DNA from: Oasisia sp. SBJ-2009
Lineage: Eukaryota > Annelida > Polychaeta > Sabellida > Siboglinidae
Reading direction: 5' to 3'
Length of the DNA: 64,000 bases
Assembly: GCA_964017155.1 (NCBI GenBank)
Contig: OZ024861.1
Coordinates: forward strand, 13,956,412-14,020,411
Position 1 is the first letter of the stretch. Each line of letters begins with the position of its first letter. The notes below the pieces were generated by a model, which was given only the letters and a program-made list of their open reading frames with translations, had not been told where the DNA came from and searched no databases. Below, in pieces: positions 23,225 through 36,726 of the stretch. The position numbers were made by a program, and so were the translations under genes.

Positions 23225-25476
23225 ATGTGCACGGTGTCTAACAAAATTGAAAACAGCAGGCTCAGTGCTTACATATGCCCACATTCCTTCACCCCACTGG
23301 CGTCAAAGACGCAAATCCCACCGCGATGCGGTCGAGATTACACTAAAGAAACTGGCATCTGTCGCCAGCATTCGGCTGCGCGACACAGTAATGGCCACAA
23401 ACCGGAAGTCGCGCCACAACAATACCGTGACGTAACGACGATACGGCAGACGCGCCATTTTCGTTCCCGGCGACGTCAAATGTCAATATGGCGACGCCTT
23501 TGATCTTAGCAAACTGGGGGGGGGGGGGGGGAGGCGCTTTCTTCCACTTTTACTTCGTTCTTTCAATGTTTTACTTGCGCTAGCCTATTTCGCAATAAGG
23601 TACACACACATAGGACTACAGTTGTGCTATGGTACGACGGCCAGTGCGACATTCGGGTACTTTTTATGCACGATGCAAGTCAATGTGCGTTGGGTATAAC
23701 ACCGATTAGATTCAACAATGTCAGACTCTCTCCATTGAGTTTTAGACCAAATATATCAGGCCTGCTGCGTCCGCGCGTATTAAAACCACTACACTACCCT
23801 ACCCGCGTCTCTCGTAATGAAGTTTCAAACCTAGGAGCAATTGAGGTTGGCTTGCATTCTGCGCAAGTGCCTAATTCCTGTCGGAAATGGAACAGAATAT
23901 TCATATTCTTGTTCTCATTCACAGTACACTGTATATGGTGCATACCACTCTTCGATGAGTTGTCTCAAAGTCTCAAGCAGCTTTCCACCTATGCCTAGGC
24001 AAATAGACGTTTGGACAGTATCTAATTTAACATTCGTACTGCTGAGCTTCAAACTACTACACTCAACGACAGAAGTGCCCTTCATTGTGTTGGCAATCTA
24101 CTCTCTGCGATCTGGAACTCTAAAACGTGTTAACGGAGACGCCACGAGGGCTGTATGCAGGCTGCGCAAATATGTATCTGAAGCATTATATGCCATTCCA
24201 TGCGATAAAAGACGTTCGTTCGCATACAGTCTAGATTTACTCTGTAGTGTTATACGCTTTGTAGGACGTACAATGTATGTAGCTAGCTCAACATCAATGA
24301 TTATATGATGCGACCATTGCCTGTTAGCTGCTTCGTGGTTTCGTTTTCATATTGAACTTGCGACATGTCTGCTCTTTGGTTTCAGGTCTTCCTATTTGAG
24401 ACCGACGTGTGAGCGACACAGACCCTCTGAGAATGCGACGCGCGAGTAGTGATGAACCCCACGCATGTCTAGTATATCATTTCGTAGTTATCTGGGTAGT
24501 TTGGAACAACCTTTGTTTTCTCGTAAGGCTCTTCGCCATCGCTGTTATGTCTAGCCTTTGGCGTTACCTGTTTGTCGGCATAGCGCTCATGACATGGCCA
24601 AATAGCTGGCCTGTTGGCACTGATCACTGTAGCATATGATATTGTTTCCAAGGCAATGTATCAACATATGCATTCGAACTCCGTCACTACCTAGATACAA
24701 ATCCGCGTGCCGAGATATGTGTGACTGCAATAAATATGGGTCTCAAAACATCGAATGATCTCTACACTTCTCTTTGAAGGAAGACATGTCAAATGCGAAC
24801 CCTTGAGTTACACTATTGCAAAGAAAGAGGCACTTGTATAGGTTGCCTTTGCATGCTGATTCCTAAGTATGCTGTTTCCAGTCGAGATGAATGCGTTGTG
24901 CTTGCTGCCATGACGGTCAAAGAATCATCTACTCAACTGTATTGAGTGGGTGCATGTGTACATGCGATAATGTGCGTGGCATTCGCCGCGCGAATGGTGC
25001 TTATGCATATCAGTGTTAAGATACTTTCCGCAGTGCGATCTCGACCTCTTACACAAGTCTCGTTTTATGTGCATTATTTTGCATCATATTTTGACATTGT
25101 GTATCTTGAAATACATCATATAGCGTGAAAAATAGCTCAATCAATCGTCTGAGTAAAACGTTTCGATTGTGAGAACTGCAACATCAAAACTAATGTCCAC
25201 TCGCACTACCTGTGATACATGTATCGATGTCATGCTATCATTTATTTGATTCTCCCAGTGATCGGCCTACATTATCATCTACCTCAACAGGTTATATAAA
25301 TAAAATAACTTGATAAAAACAACGCGTCACCCACTGTCGAATGACTGTTCCGCGTCGCCAATCTTCACATCATCGGGCCTGGTCGGTCAGTAATGCTGCC
25401 AGAAGTCGTCGGCCACGTGTCGCTGTATCTTCACCGGGCGCAGACACCTGAGAAAAAACAATAAACCAGCGTTACA
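23225..25476 (+). repeat. Macrosatellite U9, first type B head, chimeric
   Basis: Poly-G 23516-23531 (16 G). This is the first copy with TGACGTAA, CAATATGG and AAACTGG in the head. From about 24.7 kb its tail switches to the U6 variant set (CTTCTCTTTG, GGTGCATG, CATTTATTTG), which suggests a recombinant copy. Confidence 0.97.
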
Positions 25477-27724
25477 ATGTGCACGGTGTCTAACAAAATT
25501 GAAAACAGCAGGCTCAGTGCTTACATATGCCCACATTCCTTCACCCCACTGGCGTCAAAGACGCAAATCCCACCGCGATGCGGTCGAGATTACACTAAAG
25601 AAACTGGCATCTGTCGCCAGCATTCGGCTGCGCGACACAGTAATGGCGGCAAACCGGAAGACGCGCCACAACAATACCGTGACGTCACGACGATACGGCA
25701 GACGCGCCATTTTCGTTCCCGGCGACGTCAAATTTCAAGATGGCGACGCCTTTGATCTAAGCATAATGGGGGGGGGGGGAGGCGCTTTCTTCCACTTTTA
25801 CTTCGTTCTTTCAATGTTTTACTTGCGCTAGCCTATTTCGCAATAAGGTACACACACATAGGACTACAGTTGTGTTATGGTACGACGGCCAGTGCGACAT
25901 TCGGGGACTTTTTATGCACTATGCAAGTCAATGTGCGTGGGGTATAACACCGATTAGATTCAACAATGTCAGACTCTCTGCATTGAGTTTTAGACCAAAT
26001 ATATCAGGCCTGCTGCGTCCGCGCGTATTAAAACCACTACACTACCCTACCCGCGCCTCTCGTAATGCAGTTTCAAACCTAGGAGCAATTGAGGTTGGCT
26101 TGCATTCTGCGCATGTGCCTAATTCTTGTCGGAAATGGAACAGAATATTCATATTCTTGTTCTCATTCACAGTACACTGTATATGGTGCATACCACTCTT
26201 CGATGAGTTGTCTCAAAGTCTCAAGCAGCTTTCCACCTATGCCTAGGCAAATAGACGTTTGGACAGTATCTAATTTAACATTCGTACTGCTGAGCTTCAA
26301 ACTACTACACTCAACGACAGAAGTTCCCTTCATTGTGTTGGCAATCTACTCTCTGCGATCTGGAACTCTAAAACGTGTTAACGGAGACGCCACGAGGGCT
26401 GTATGCAGGCTGCGCAAAGATGTATCTGAAGCATTATATGCCATTCCATGCGATAAAAGACGTTCGTTCGCATACAGTCTAGATTTACTCTGTAGTGTAA
26501 TACGCTTTGTAGGACGTACAATGTATGTAGCTAGCTCAACATCAATGATTATATGATGCGACCATTGCCTGTTAGCTGCTTCGTGGTTTCGTTTTCATAT
26601 TGAACTTGCGACATGTCTGCTCTTTGGTTTCAGGTCTTGTTATTTGAGACCGAAGTGTGAGCGACACAGACCCTCTGAGAATGCGACGCGCGAGTAGTGA
26701 TGAACCCCACGCATGTCTAGTATATCATTTCGTAGTTATCTGGGTAGTTTGGAACAACCTTTGTTTTCTCGTAAGGCTCTTCGCCATCGCTGTTATGTCT
26801 AGCCTTTGGCGTTACCTGTTTGTCGGCATAGCGCTCATGACATGGCCAAAGAGCTGGCCTGTTGGAACTGATCACTGTAGCATATGATATTGTTTCCAAG
26901 GCAATGTATCAACATATGCATTCGAACTCCGTCACTACCTAGATACAAATCCGCGTGCCGAGATATGTGTGACTGCAATAAATATGGGTCTCAAAACATC
27001 GAATGATCTCTACACTTGTCTTTGAAGGAAGACATGTCAAATGCGAACCCTTGAGTTACACTATTGCAAAGAAAGAGGCACTTGTATAGGTTGCCTTTGC
27101 ATGCTGATTCCTAAGTATGCTGTTTCCAGTCGAGATGAATGCGTTGTGCTTGCTGCCATGACGGTCAAAGAATCATCTACTCAACTGTATTGAGTGGGTG
27201 TATGTGTACATGCGATAATGTGCGTGGCATTCGCCGCGCGAATGGTGCTTATGCATATCAGTGTTAATATACTTTCCGCAGTGCGATCTCGACCTCTTAC
27301 ACAAGTCTCGTTTTATGTGCATTATTTTGCATCATATTTTGACATTGTGTATCTTGAAATGCATCATATAGCGTGAAAAATAGCTGAATCAATCGTCTGA
27401 GTAAAACGTTTCGATTGTGAGAACTGCAACATCAAAACTAATGTCCACTCGCACTACCTGTGATACATGTATCGATGTCATGCTATCATTGATTTGATTC
27501 TCCCAGTGATCGGCCTACATTATCATCTACCTCAACAGGTTATATAAATAAAATAACTTGATAAAAACAACGCGTCACCCACTGTCGAATGACTGTTCCG
27601 CGTCGCCAATCTTCACATCATCGGGCCTGGTCGGTCAGTAATGCTGCCAGAAGTCGTCGGCCACGTGTCGCTGCATCTTCACCGGGCGCAGACACCTGAG
27701 AAAAAACAATAAACCAGCGTTACA
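25477..27724 (+). repeat. Macrosatellite U10, type A, with the 'NIL' tail
   Basis: Poly-G 25768-25779 (12 G). The head and middle match U7 (TCGGGGAC, CACTATG, ACCGAAGTG, TTGGAACTG). The tail has GTTAATATAC, GAAATGCATC and TAGCTGAATC (27260-27390), found elsewhere only in U20 and U26. Confidence 0.97.
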
Positions 27725-29974
27725 ATGTGCACGGTGTCTAACAAAATTGAAAACAGCAGGCTCAGTGCTTACATATGCCCACATTCCTTCACCCCACTGG
27801 CGTCAAAGACGCAAATCCCACCGCGATGCGGTCGAGATTACACTAAAGAAACTGGCATCTGTCGCCAGCATTCGGCTGCGCGACACAGTAATGGCGGCAA
27901 ACCGGAAGACGCGCCACAACAATACCGTGACGTCACGACGATACGGCAGACGCGCCATTTTCGTTCCCGGCGACGTCAAATTTCAAGATGGCGACGCCTT
28001 TGATCTAAGCATAATGGGGGGGGGGGGGGAGGCGCTTTCTTCCACTTTTACTTCGTTCTTTCAATGTTTTACTTGCGCTAGCCTATTTCGCAATAAGGTA
28101 CACACACATAGGACTACAGTTGTGTTATGGTACGACGGCCAGTGCGACATTCGGGGACTTTTTATGCACTATGCAAGTCAATGTGCGTGGGGTATAACAC
28201 CGATTAGATTCAACAATGTCAGACTCTCTGCATTGAGTTTTAGACCAAATATATCAGGCCTGCTGCGTCCGCGCGTATTAAAACCACTACACTACCCTAC
28301 CCGCGCCTCTCGTAATGCAGTTTCAAACCTAGGAGCAATTGAGGTTGGCTTGCATTCTGCGCATGTGCCTAATTCTTGTCGGAAATGGAACAGAATATTC
28401 ATATTCTTGTTCTCATTCACAGTACACTGTATATGGTGCATACCACTCTTCGATGAGTTGTCTCAAAGTCTCAAGCAGCTTTCCACCTATGCCTAGGCAA
28501 ATAGACGTTTGGACAGTATCTAATTTAACATTCGTACTGCTGAGCTTCAAACTACTACACTCAACGACAGAAGTTCCCTTCATTGTGTTGGCAATCTACT
28601 CTCTGCGATCTGGAACTCTAAAACGTGTTAACGGAGACGCCACGAGGGCTGTATGCAGGCTGCGCAAAGATGTATCTGAAGCATTATATGCCATTCCATG
28701 CGATAAAAGACGTTCGTTCGCATACAGTCTAGATTTACTCTGTAGTGTAATACGCTTTGTAGGACGTACAATGTATGTAGCTAGCTCAACATCAATGATT
28801 ATATGATGCGACCATTGCCTGTTAGCTGCTTCGTGGTTTCGTTTTCATATTGAACTTGCGACATGTCTGCTCTTTGGTTTCAGGTCTTGTTATTTGAGAC
28901 CGAAGTGTGAGCGACACAGACCCTCTGAGAATGCGACGCGCGAGTAGTGATGAACCCCACGCATGTCTAGTATATCATTTCGTAGTTATCTGGGTAGTTT
29001 GGAACAACCTTTGTTTTCTCGTAAGGCTCTTCGCCATCGCTGTTATGTCTAGCCTTTGGCGTTACCTGTTTGTCGGCATAGCGCTCATGACATGGCCAAA
29101 GAGCTGGCCTGTTGGCACTGATCACTGTAGCATATGATATTGTTTCCAAGGCAATGTATCAACATATGCATTCGAACTCCGTCACTACCTAGATACAAAT
29201 CCGCGTGCCGAGATATGTGTGACTGCAATAAATATGGGTCTCAAAACATCGAATGATCTCTACACTTCTCTTTGAAGGAAGACATGTCAAATGCGAACCC
29301 TTGAGTTACACTATTGCAAAGAAAGAGGCACTTGTATAGGTTGCCTTTGCATGCTGATTCCTAAGTATGCTGTTTCCAGTCGAGATGAATGCGTTGTGCT
29401 TGCTGCCATGACGGTCAAAGAATCATCTACTCAACTGTATTGAGTGGGTGTATGTGTACATGCGATAATGTGCGTGGCATTCGCCGCGCGAATGGTGCTT
29501 ATGCATATCAGTGTTAAGATACTTTCCGCAGTGCGATCTCGACCTCTTACACAAGTCTCGTTTTATGTGCATTATTTTGCATCATATTTTGACATTGTGT
29601 ATCTTGAAATACATCATATAGCGTGAAAAATAGCTCAATCAATCGTCTGAGTAAAACGTTTCGATTGTGAGAACTGCAACATCAAAACTAATGTCCACTC
29701 GCACTACCTGTGATACATGTATCGATGTCATGCTATCATTTATTTGATTCTCCCAGTGATCGGCCTACATTATCATCTACCTCAACAGGTTATATAAATA
29801 AAATAACTTGATAAAAACAACGCGTCACCCACTGTCGAATGACTGTTCCGCGTCGCCAATCTTCACATCATCGGGCCTGGTCGGTCAGTAATGCTGCCAG
29901 AAGTCGTCGGCCACGTGTCGCTGTATCTTCACCGGGCGCAGACACCTGAGAAAAAACAATAAACCAGCGTTACA
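27725..29974 (+). repeat. Macrosatellite U11, type A
   Basis: Poly-G 28016-28029 (14 G). It carries TCGGGGAC/CACTATG and ACCGAAGTG like U7 and U10, but the common TTGGCACTG. The tail has CTTCTCTTTG and CATTTATTTG. It is a different mix of the same variants. Confidence 0.97.
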
Positions 29975-32220
29975 ATGTGCACGGTGTCTAACAAAATTGA
30001 AAACAGCAGGCTCAGTGCTTACATATGCCCACATTCCTTCACCCCACTGGCGTCAAAGACGCAAATCCCACCGCGATGCGGTCGAGATTACACTAAAGAA
30101 ACTGGCATCTGTCGCCAGCATTCGGCTGCGCGACACAGTAATGGCCACAAACCGGAAGTCGCGCCACAACAATACCGTGACGTAACGACGATACGGCAGA
30201 CGCGCCATTTTCGTTCCCGGCGACGTCAAATGTCAATATGGCGACGCCTTTGATCTTAGCAAACTGGGGGGGGGGAGGCGCTTTCTTCCACTTTTACTTC
30301 GTTCTTTCAATGTTTTACTTGCGCTAGCCTATTTCGCAATAAGGTACACACACATAGGACTACAGTTGTGCTATGGTACGACGGCCAGTGCGACATTCGG
30401 GTACTTTTTATGCACGATGCAAGTCAATGTGCGTTGGGTATAACACCGATTAGATTCAACAATGTCAGACTCTCTCCATTGAGTTTTAGACCAAATATAT
30501 CAGGCCTGCTGCGTCCGCGCGTATTAAAACCACTACACTACCCTACCCGCGTCTCTCGTAATGAAGTTTCAAACCTAGGAGCAATTGAGGTTGGCTTGCA
30601 TTCTGCGCAAGTGCCTAATTCCTGTCGGAAATGGAACAGAATATTCATATTCTTGTTCTCATTCACAGTACACTGTATATGGTGCATACCACTCTTCGAT
30701 GAGTTGTCTCAAAGTCTCAAGCAGCTTTCCACCTATGCCTAGGCAAATAGACGTTTGGACAGTATCTAATTTAACATTCGTACTGCTGAGCTTCAAACTA
30801 CTACACTCAACGACAGAAGTGCCCTTCATTGTGTTGGCAATCTACTCTCTGCGATCTGGAACTCTAAAACGTGTTAACGGAGACGCCACGAGGGCTGTAT
30901 GCACGCTGCGCAAAGATGTATCTGAAGCATTATATGCCATTCCATGCGATAAAAGACGTTCGTTCGCATACAGTCTAGATTTACTCTGTAGTGTTATACG
31001 CTTTGTAGGACGTACAATGTATGTAGCTAGCTCAACATCAATGATTATATGATGCGACCATTGCCTGTTAGCTGCTTCGTGGTTTCGTTTTCATATTGAA
31101 CTTGCGACATGTCTGCTCTTTGGTTTCAGGTCTTCCTATTTGAGACCGACGTGTGAGCGACACAGACCCTCTGAGAATGCGACGCGCGAGTAGTGATGAA
31201 CCCCACGCATGTCTAGTATATCATTTCGTAGTTATCTGGGTAGTTTGGAACAACCTTTGTTTTCTCGTAAGGCTCTTCGCCATCGCTGTTATGTCTAGCC
31301 TTTGGCGTTACCTGTTTGTCGGCATAGCGCTCATGACATGGCCAAATAGCTGGCCTGTTGGCACTGATCACTGTAGCATATGATATTGTTTCCAAGGCAA
31401 TGTATCAACATATGCATTCGAACTCCGTCACTACCTAGATACAAATCCGCGTGCCGAGATATGTGTGACTGCAATAAATATGGGTCTCAAAACATCGAAT
31501 GATCTCTACACTTGTCTTTGAAGGAAGACATGTCAAATGCGAACCCTTGAGTTACACTATTGCAAAGAAAGAGGCACTTGTATAGGTTGCCTTTGCATGC
31601 TGATTCCTAAGTATGCTGTTTCCAGTCGAGATGAATGCGTTGTGCTTGCTGCCATGACGGTCAAAGAATCATCTACTCAACTGTATTGAGTGGGTGTATG
31701 TGTACATGCGATAATGTGCGTGGCATTCGCCGCGCGAATGGTGCTTATGCATATCAGTGTTAAGATACTTTCCGCAGTGCGATCTCGACCTCTTACACAA
31801 GTCTCGTTTTATGTGCATTATTTTGCATCATATTTTGACATTGTGTATCTTGAAATACATCATATAGCGTGAAAAATAGCTCAATCAATCGTCTGAGTAA
31901 AACGTTTCGATTGTGAGAACTGCAACATCAAAACTAATGTCCACTCGCACTACCTGTGATACATGTATCGATGTCATGCTATCGTTGATTTGATTCTCCC
32001 AGTGATCGGCCTACATTATCATCTACCTCAACAGGTTATATAAATAAAATAACTTGATAAAAACAACGCGTCACCCACTGTCGAATGACTGTTCCGCGTC
32101 GCCAATCTTCACATCATCGGGCCTGGTCGGTCAGTAATGCTGCCAGAAGTCGTCGGCCACGTGTCGCTGTATCTTCACCGGGCGCAGACACCTGAGAAAA
32201 AACAATAAACCAGCGTTACA
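29975..32220 (+). repeat. Macrosatellite U12, type B
   Basis: Poly-G 30266-30275 (10 G). Type B head; the latter half is the U8 variant set (TGCACGCTG near 30901, CAAATAGCTGG, ATCGTTGAT near 31982). Confidence 0.97.
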
Positions 32221-34476
32221 ATGTGCACGGTGTCTAACAAAATTGAAAACAGCAGGCTCAGTGCTTACATATGCCCACATTCCTTCACCCCACTGGCGTC
32301 AAAGACGCAAATCCCACCGCGATGCGGTCGAGATTACACTAAAGAAACTGGCATCTGTCGCCAGCATTCGGCTGCGCGACACAGTAATGGCCACAAACCG
32401 GAAGTCGCGCCACAACAATACCGTGACGTAACGACGATACGGCAGACGCGCCATTTTCGTTCCCGGCGACGTCAAATGTCAATATGGCGACGCCTTTGAT
32501 CTTAGCAAACTGGGGGGGGGGGGGGGGGAGGCGCTTTCTTCCACTTTTACTTCGTTCTTTCAATGTTTTACTTGCGCTAGCCTATTTCGCAATAAGGTAC
32601 ACACACATAGGACTACAGTTGTGCTATGGTACGACGGCCAGTGCGACATTCGGGTACTTTTTATGCACGATGCAAGTCAATGTGCGTTGGGTATAACACC
32701 GATTAGATTCAACAATGTCAGACTCTCTCCATTGAGTTTTAGACCAAATATATCAGGCCTGCTGCGTCCGCGCGTATTAAAACCACTACACTACCCTACC
32801 CGCGTCTCTCGTAATGAAGTTTCAAACCTAGGAGCAATTGAGGTTGGCTTGCATTCTGCGCAAGTGCCTAATTCCTGTCGGAAATGGAACAGAATATTCA
32901 TATTCTTGTTCTCATTCACAGTACACTGTATATGGTGCATACCACTCTTCGATGAGTTGTCTCAAAGTCTCAAGCAGTTTTACACCTATGCCTAGGCAAA
33001 TAGACGTTTGGTCAGTATCTAATTTAACATTCGTACTGCTGAGCTTCAAACTACTACACTCAACGACAGAAGTTCCCTTCATTGTGTTGGCAATCTACTC
33101 TCTGCGATCTGGAACTCTAAAACGTGTTAACGGAGACGCCACGAGGGCTGTATGCAGGCTGCGCAAAGATGTATCTGAAGCATTATATGCCATTCCATGC
33201 GATAAAAGACGTTCGTTCGCATACAGTCTAGATTTACTCTGTAGTGTAATACGCTTTGTAGGACGTACAATGTATGTAGCTAGCTCAACATCAATGATTA
33301 TATGATGCGACCATTGCCTGTTAGCTGCTTTGTGGTTTCGTTTTCATATTGAACTTGCGACATGTCTGCTCTTTGGTTTCAGGTCTTCCTATTTGAGACC
33401 GACGTGTGAGCGACACAGACCCTCTGAGAATGCGACGCGCGAGTAGTGATGAACCCCACGCATGTCTAGTATATCATTTCGTAGTTATCTGGGTAGTTTG
33501 GAACAACCTTTGTTTTCTCGTATGGCTCTTCGCCATCGCTGTTATGTCTAGCCTTTGGCGTTACCTGTTTGTCGGCATAGCGCTCATGACATGGCCAAAG
33601 AGCTGGCCTGTTGGCACTGATCACTGTAGCATATGATATTGTTTCCAAGGCAATGTATCAACATATGCATTCGAACTCCGTCACTACCTAGATACAAATC
33701 CGCGTGCCGAGATATGTGTGACTGCAATACATATGGGTCTCAAAACATCGAATTATCTCTACACTTGTCTTTGAAGGAAGACATGTCAAATGCGAACCCT
33801 TGAGTTACACTATTGCAAAGAAAGAGGCACTTGTATAGGTTGCCTTTGCATGCTGATTCCTAAGTATGCTGTTTCCAGTCGAGATGAATGCGTTGTGCTT
33901 GCTGTCATGACGGTCAAAGAATCATCTACTCAACTGTATTGAGTGGGTGTATGTGTACATGCGATAATGTGTGTGGCAGTGGCCGCGCGAATGGTGCTTA
34001 TGCATATCAGTGTTAAGATACTTTCCGCGGTGCGATCTCGACCTCTTACACAAGTCTCGTTTCATGTGCATTATTTTTCATCATATTTTGACATTGTGTA
34101 TCTTGAAATACGTCATATAGCGTGAAAAATAGCTCGATCAATCGTCCGAGTAAAACGTTTCGATTGTGAGAACTGCAACATCAAAACTAATGTCCACTCG
34201 CACTAGCTGTGATACATGTATCGATGTCATGCTATCATTGATTTGATTCTCCCAGTGATCGGCCTACATTATCATCTACCTCACTCAACAGGTTATATAA
34301 ATAAAATAACTTGATGAAACAACGCGTCACCCACTGTCGAATGACTGTTCCGCGTCGCCAATCTTCACATCATCGGGCCTGGTCGGTCAGTAATGCTGCC
34401 AGAAGTCGTCGGCCACGTGTCGCTGTATCTTCACCGGGCGCAGACACCTGAGAAAAAACAATAAACCAGCGTTACA
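32221..34476 (+). repeat. Macrosatellite U13, type B, first copy with the 4-bp tail insertion
   Basis: Poly-G 32512-32528 (17 G, joint longest). The tail gains CACT in CCTCACTCAACAGG and loses one A in GATGAAAC, a net +3. The non-G length rises from 2236 to 2239 and stays there through U19. GCAGTTTTACACC near 32975 also first appears here. Confidence 0.97.
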
Positions 34477-36726
34477 ATGTGCACGGTGTCTAACAAAATT
34501 GAAAACAGCTGGCTCAATGCTTACATATGCCCACATTCCTTCACCCCACTGGCGTCAAAGACGCAAATCCCACCGCGATGCGGTCGATATTACACTAAAG
34601 AAACTGGCATCTGTCGCCAGCATTCGGCTGCGCGACACAGTAATGGCCACAAACCGGAAGTCGCGCCACAACAATACCGTGACGTAACGACGATACGGCA
34701 GACGCGCCATTTTCGTTCCCGGCGACGTCAAATGTCAATATGGCGACGCCTTTGATCTTAGCAAACTGGGGGGGGGGGAGGCGCTTTCTTCCACTTTTAC
34801 TTCGTTCTTTCAATGTTTTACTTGCGCTAGCCTATTTCGCAATAAGGTACACACACATAGGACTACAGTTGTGCTATGGTACGACGGCCAGTGCGACATT
34901 CGGGTACTTTTTATGCACGATGCAAGTCAATGTGCGTTGGGTATAACACCGATTAGATTCAACAATGTCAGACTCTCTCCATTGAGTTTTAGACCAAATA
35001 TATCAGGCCTGCTGCGTCCGCGCGTATTAAAACCACTACACTACCCTACCCGCGTCTCTCGTAATGAAGTTTCAAACCTAGGAGCAATTGAGGTTGGCTT
35101 GCATTCTGCGCAAGTGCCTAATTCCTGTCGGAAATGGAACAGAATATTCATATTCTTGTTCTCATTCACAGTACACTGTATATGGTGCATACCACTCTTC
35201 GATGAGTTGTCTCAAAGTCTCAAGCAGTTTTACACCTATGCCTAGGCAAATAGACGTTTGGTCAGTATCTAATTTAACATTCGTACTGCTGAGCTTCAAA
35301 CTACTACACTCAACGACAGAAGTTCCCTTCATTGTGTTGGCAATCTACTCTCTGCGATCTGGAACTCTAAAACGTGTTAACGGAGACGCCACGAGGGCTG
35401 TATGCAGGCTGCGCAAAGATGTATCTGAAGCATTATATGCCATTCCATGCGATAAAAGACGTTCGTTCGCATACAGTCTAGATTTACTCTGTAGTGTAAT
35501 ACGCTTTGTAGGACGTACAATGTATGTAGCTAGCTCAACATCAATGATTATATGATGCGACCATTGCCTGTTAGCTGCTTTGTGGTTTCGTTTTCATATT
35601 GAACTTGCGACATGTCTGCTCTTTGGTTTCAGGTCTTCCTATTTGAGACCGACGTGTGAGCGACACAGACCCTCTGAGAATGCGACGCGCGAGTAGTGAT
35701 GAACCCCACGCATGTCTAGTATATCATTTCGTAGTTATCTGGGTAGTTTGGAACAACCTTTGTTTTCTCGTATGGCTCTTCGCCATCGCTGTTATGTCTA
35801 GCCTTTGGCGTTACCTGTTTGTCGGCATAGCGCTCATGACATGGCCAAAGAGCTGGCCTGTTGGCACTGATCACTGTAGCATATGATATTGTTTCCAAGG
35901 CAATGTATCAACATATGCATTCGAACTCCGTCACTACCTAGATACAAATCCGCGTGCCGAGATATGTGTGACTGCAATACATATGGGTCTCAAAACATCG
36001 AATTATCTCTACACTTGTCTTTGAAGGAAGACATGTCAAATGCGAACCCTTGAGTTACACTATTGCAAAGAAAGAGGCACTTGTATAGGTTGCCTTTGCA
36101 TGCTGATTCCTAAGTATGCTGTTTCCAGTCGAGATGAATGCGTTGTGCTTGCTGTCATGACGGTCAAAGAATCATCTACTCAACTGTATTGAGTGGGTGT
36201 ATGTGTACATGCGATAATGTGTGTGGCAGTGGCCGCGCGAATGGTGCTTATGCATATCAGTGTTAAGATACTTTCCGCGGTGCGATCTCGACCTCTTACA
36301 CAAGTCTCGTTTCATGTGCATTATTTTTCATCATATTTTGACATTGTGTATCTTGAAATACGTCATATAGCGTGAAAAATAGCTCGATCAATCGTCCGAG
36401 TAAAACGTTTCGATTGTGAGAACTGCAACATCAAAACTAATGTCCACTCGCACTAGCTGTGATACATGTATCGATGTCATGCTATCATTGATTTGATTCT
36501 CCCAGTGATCGGCCTACATTATCATCTACCTCACTCAACAGGTTATATAAATAAAATAACTTGATGAAACAACGCGTCACCCACTGTCGAATGACTGTTC
36601 CGCGTCGCCAATCTTCACATCATCGGGCCTGGTCGGTCAGTAATGCTGCCAGAAGTCGTCGGCCACGTGTCGCTGTATCTTCACCGGGCGCAGACACCTG
36701 AGAAAAAACAATAAACCAGCGTTACA
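34477..36726 (+). repeat. Macrosatellite U14, type B', start of the near-identical run
   Basis: Poly-G 34768-34778 (11 G). AGCTGGCTCAATG and GTCGATATT in the head define B'. U14-U19 differ from one another at only a handful of sites. Confidence 0.97.
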
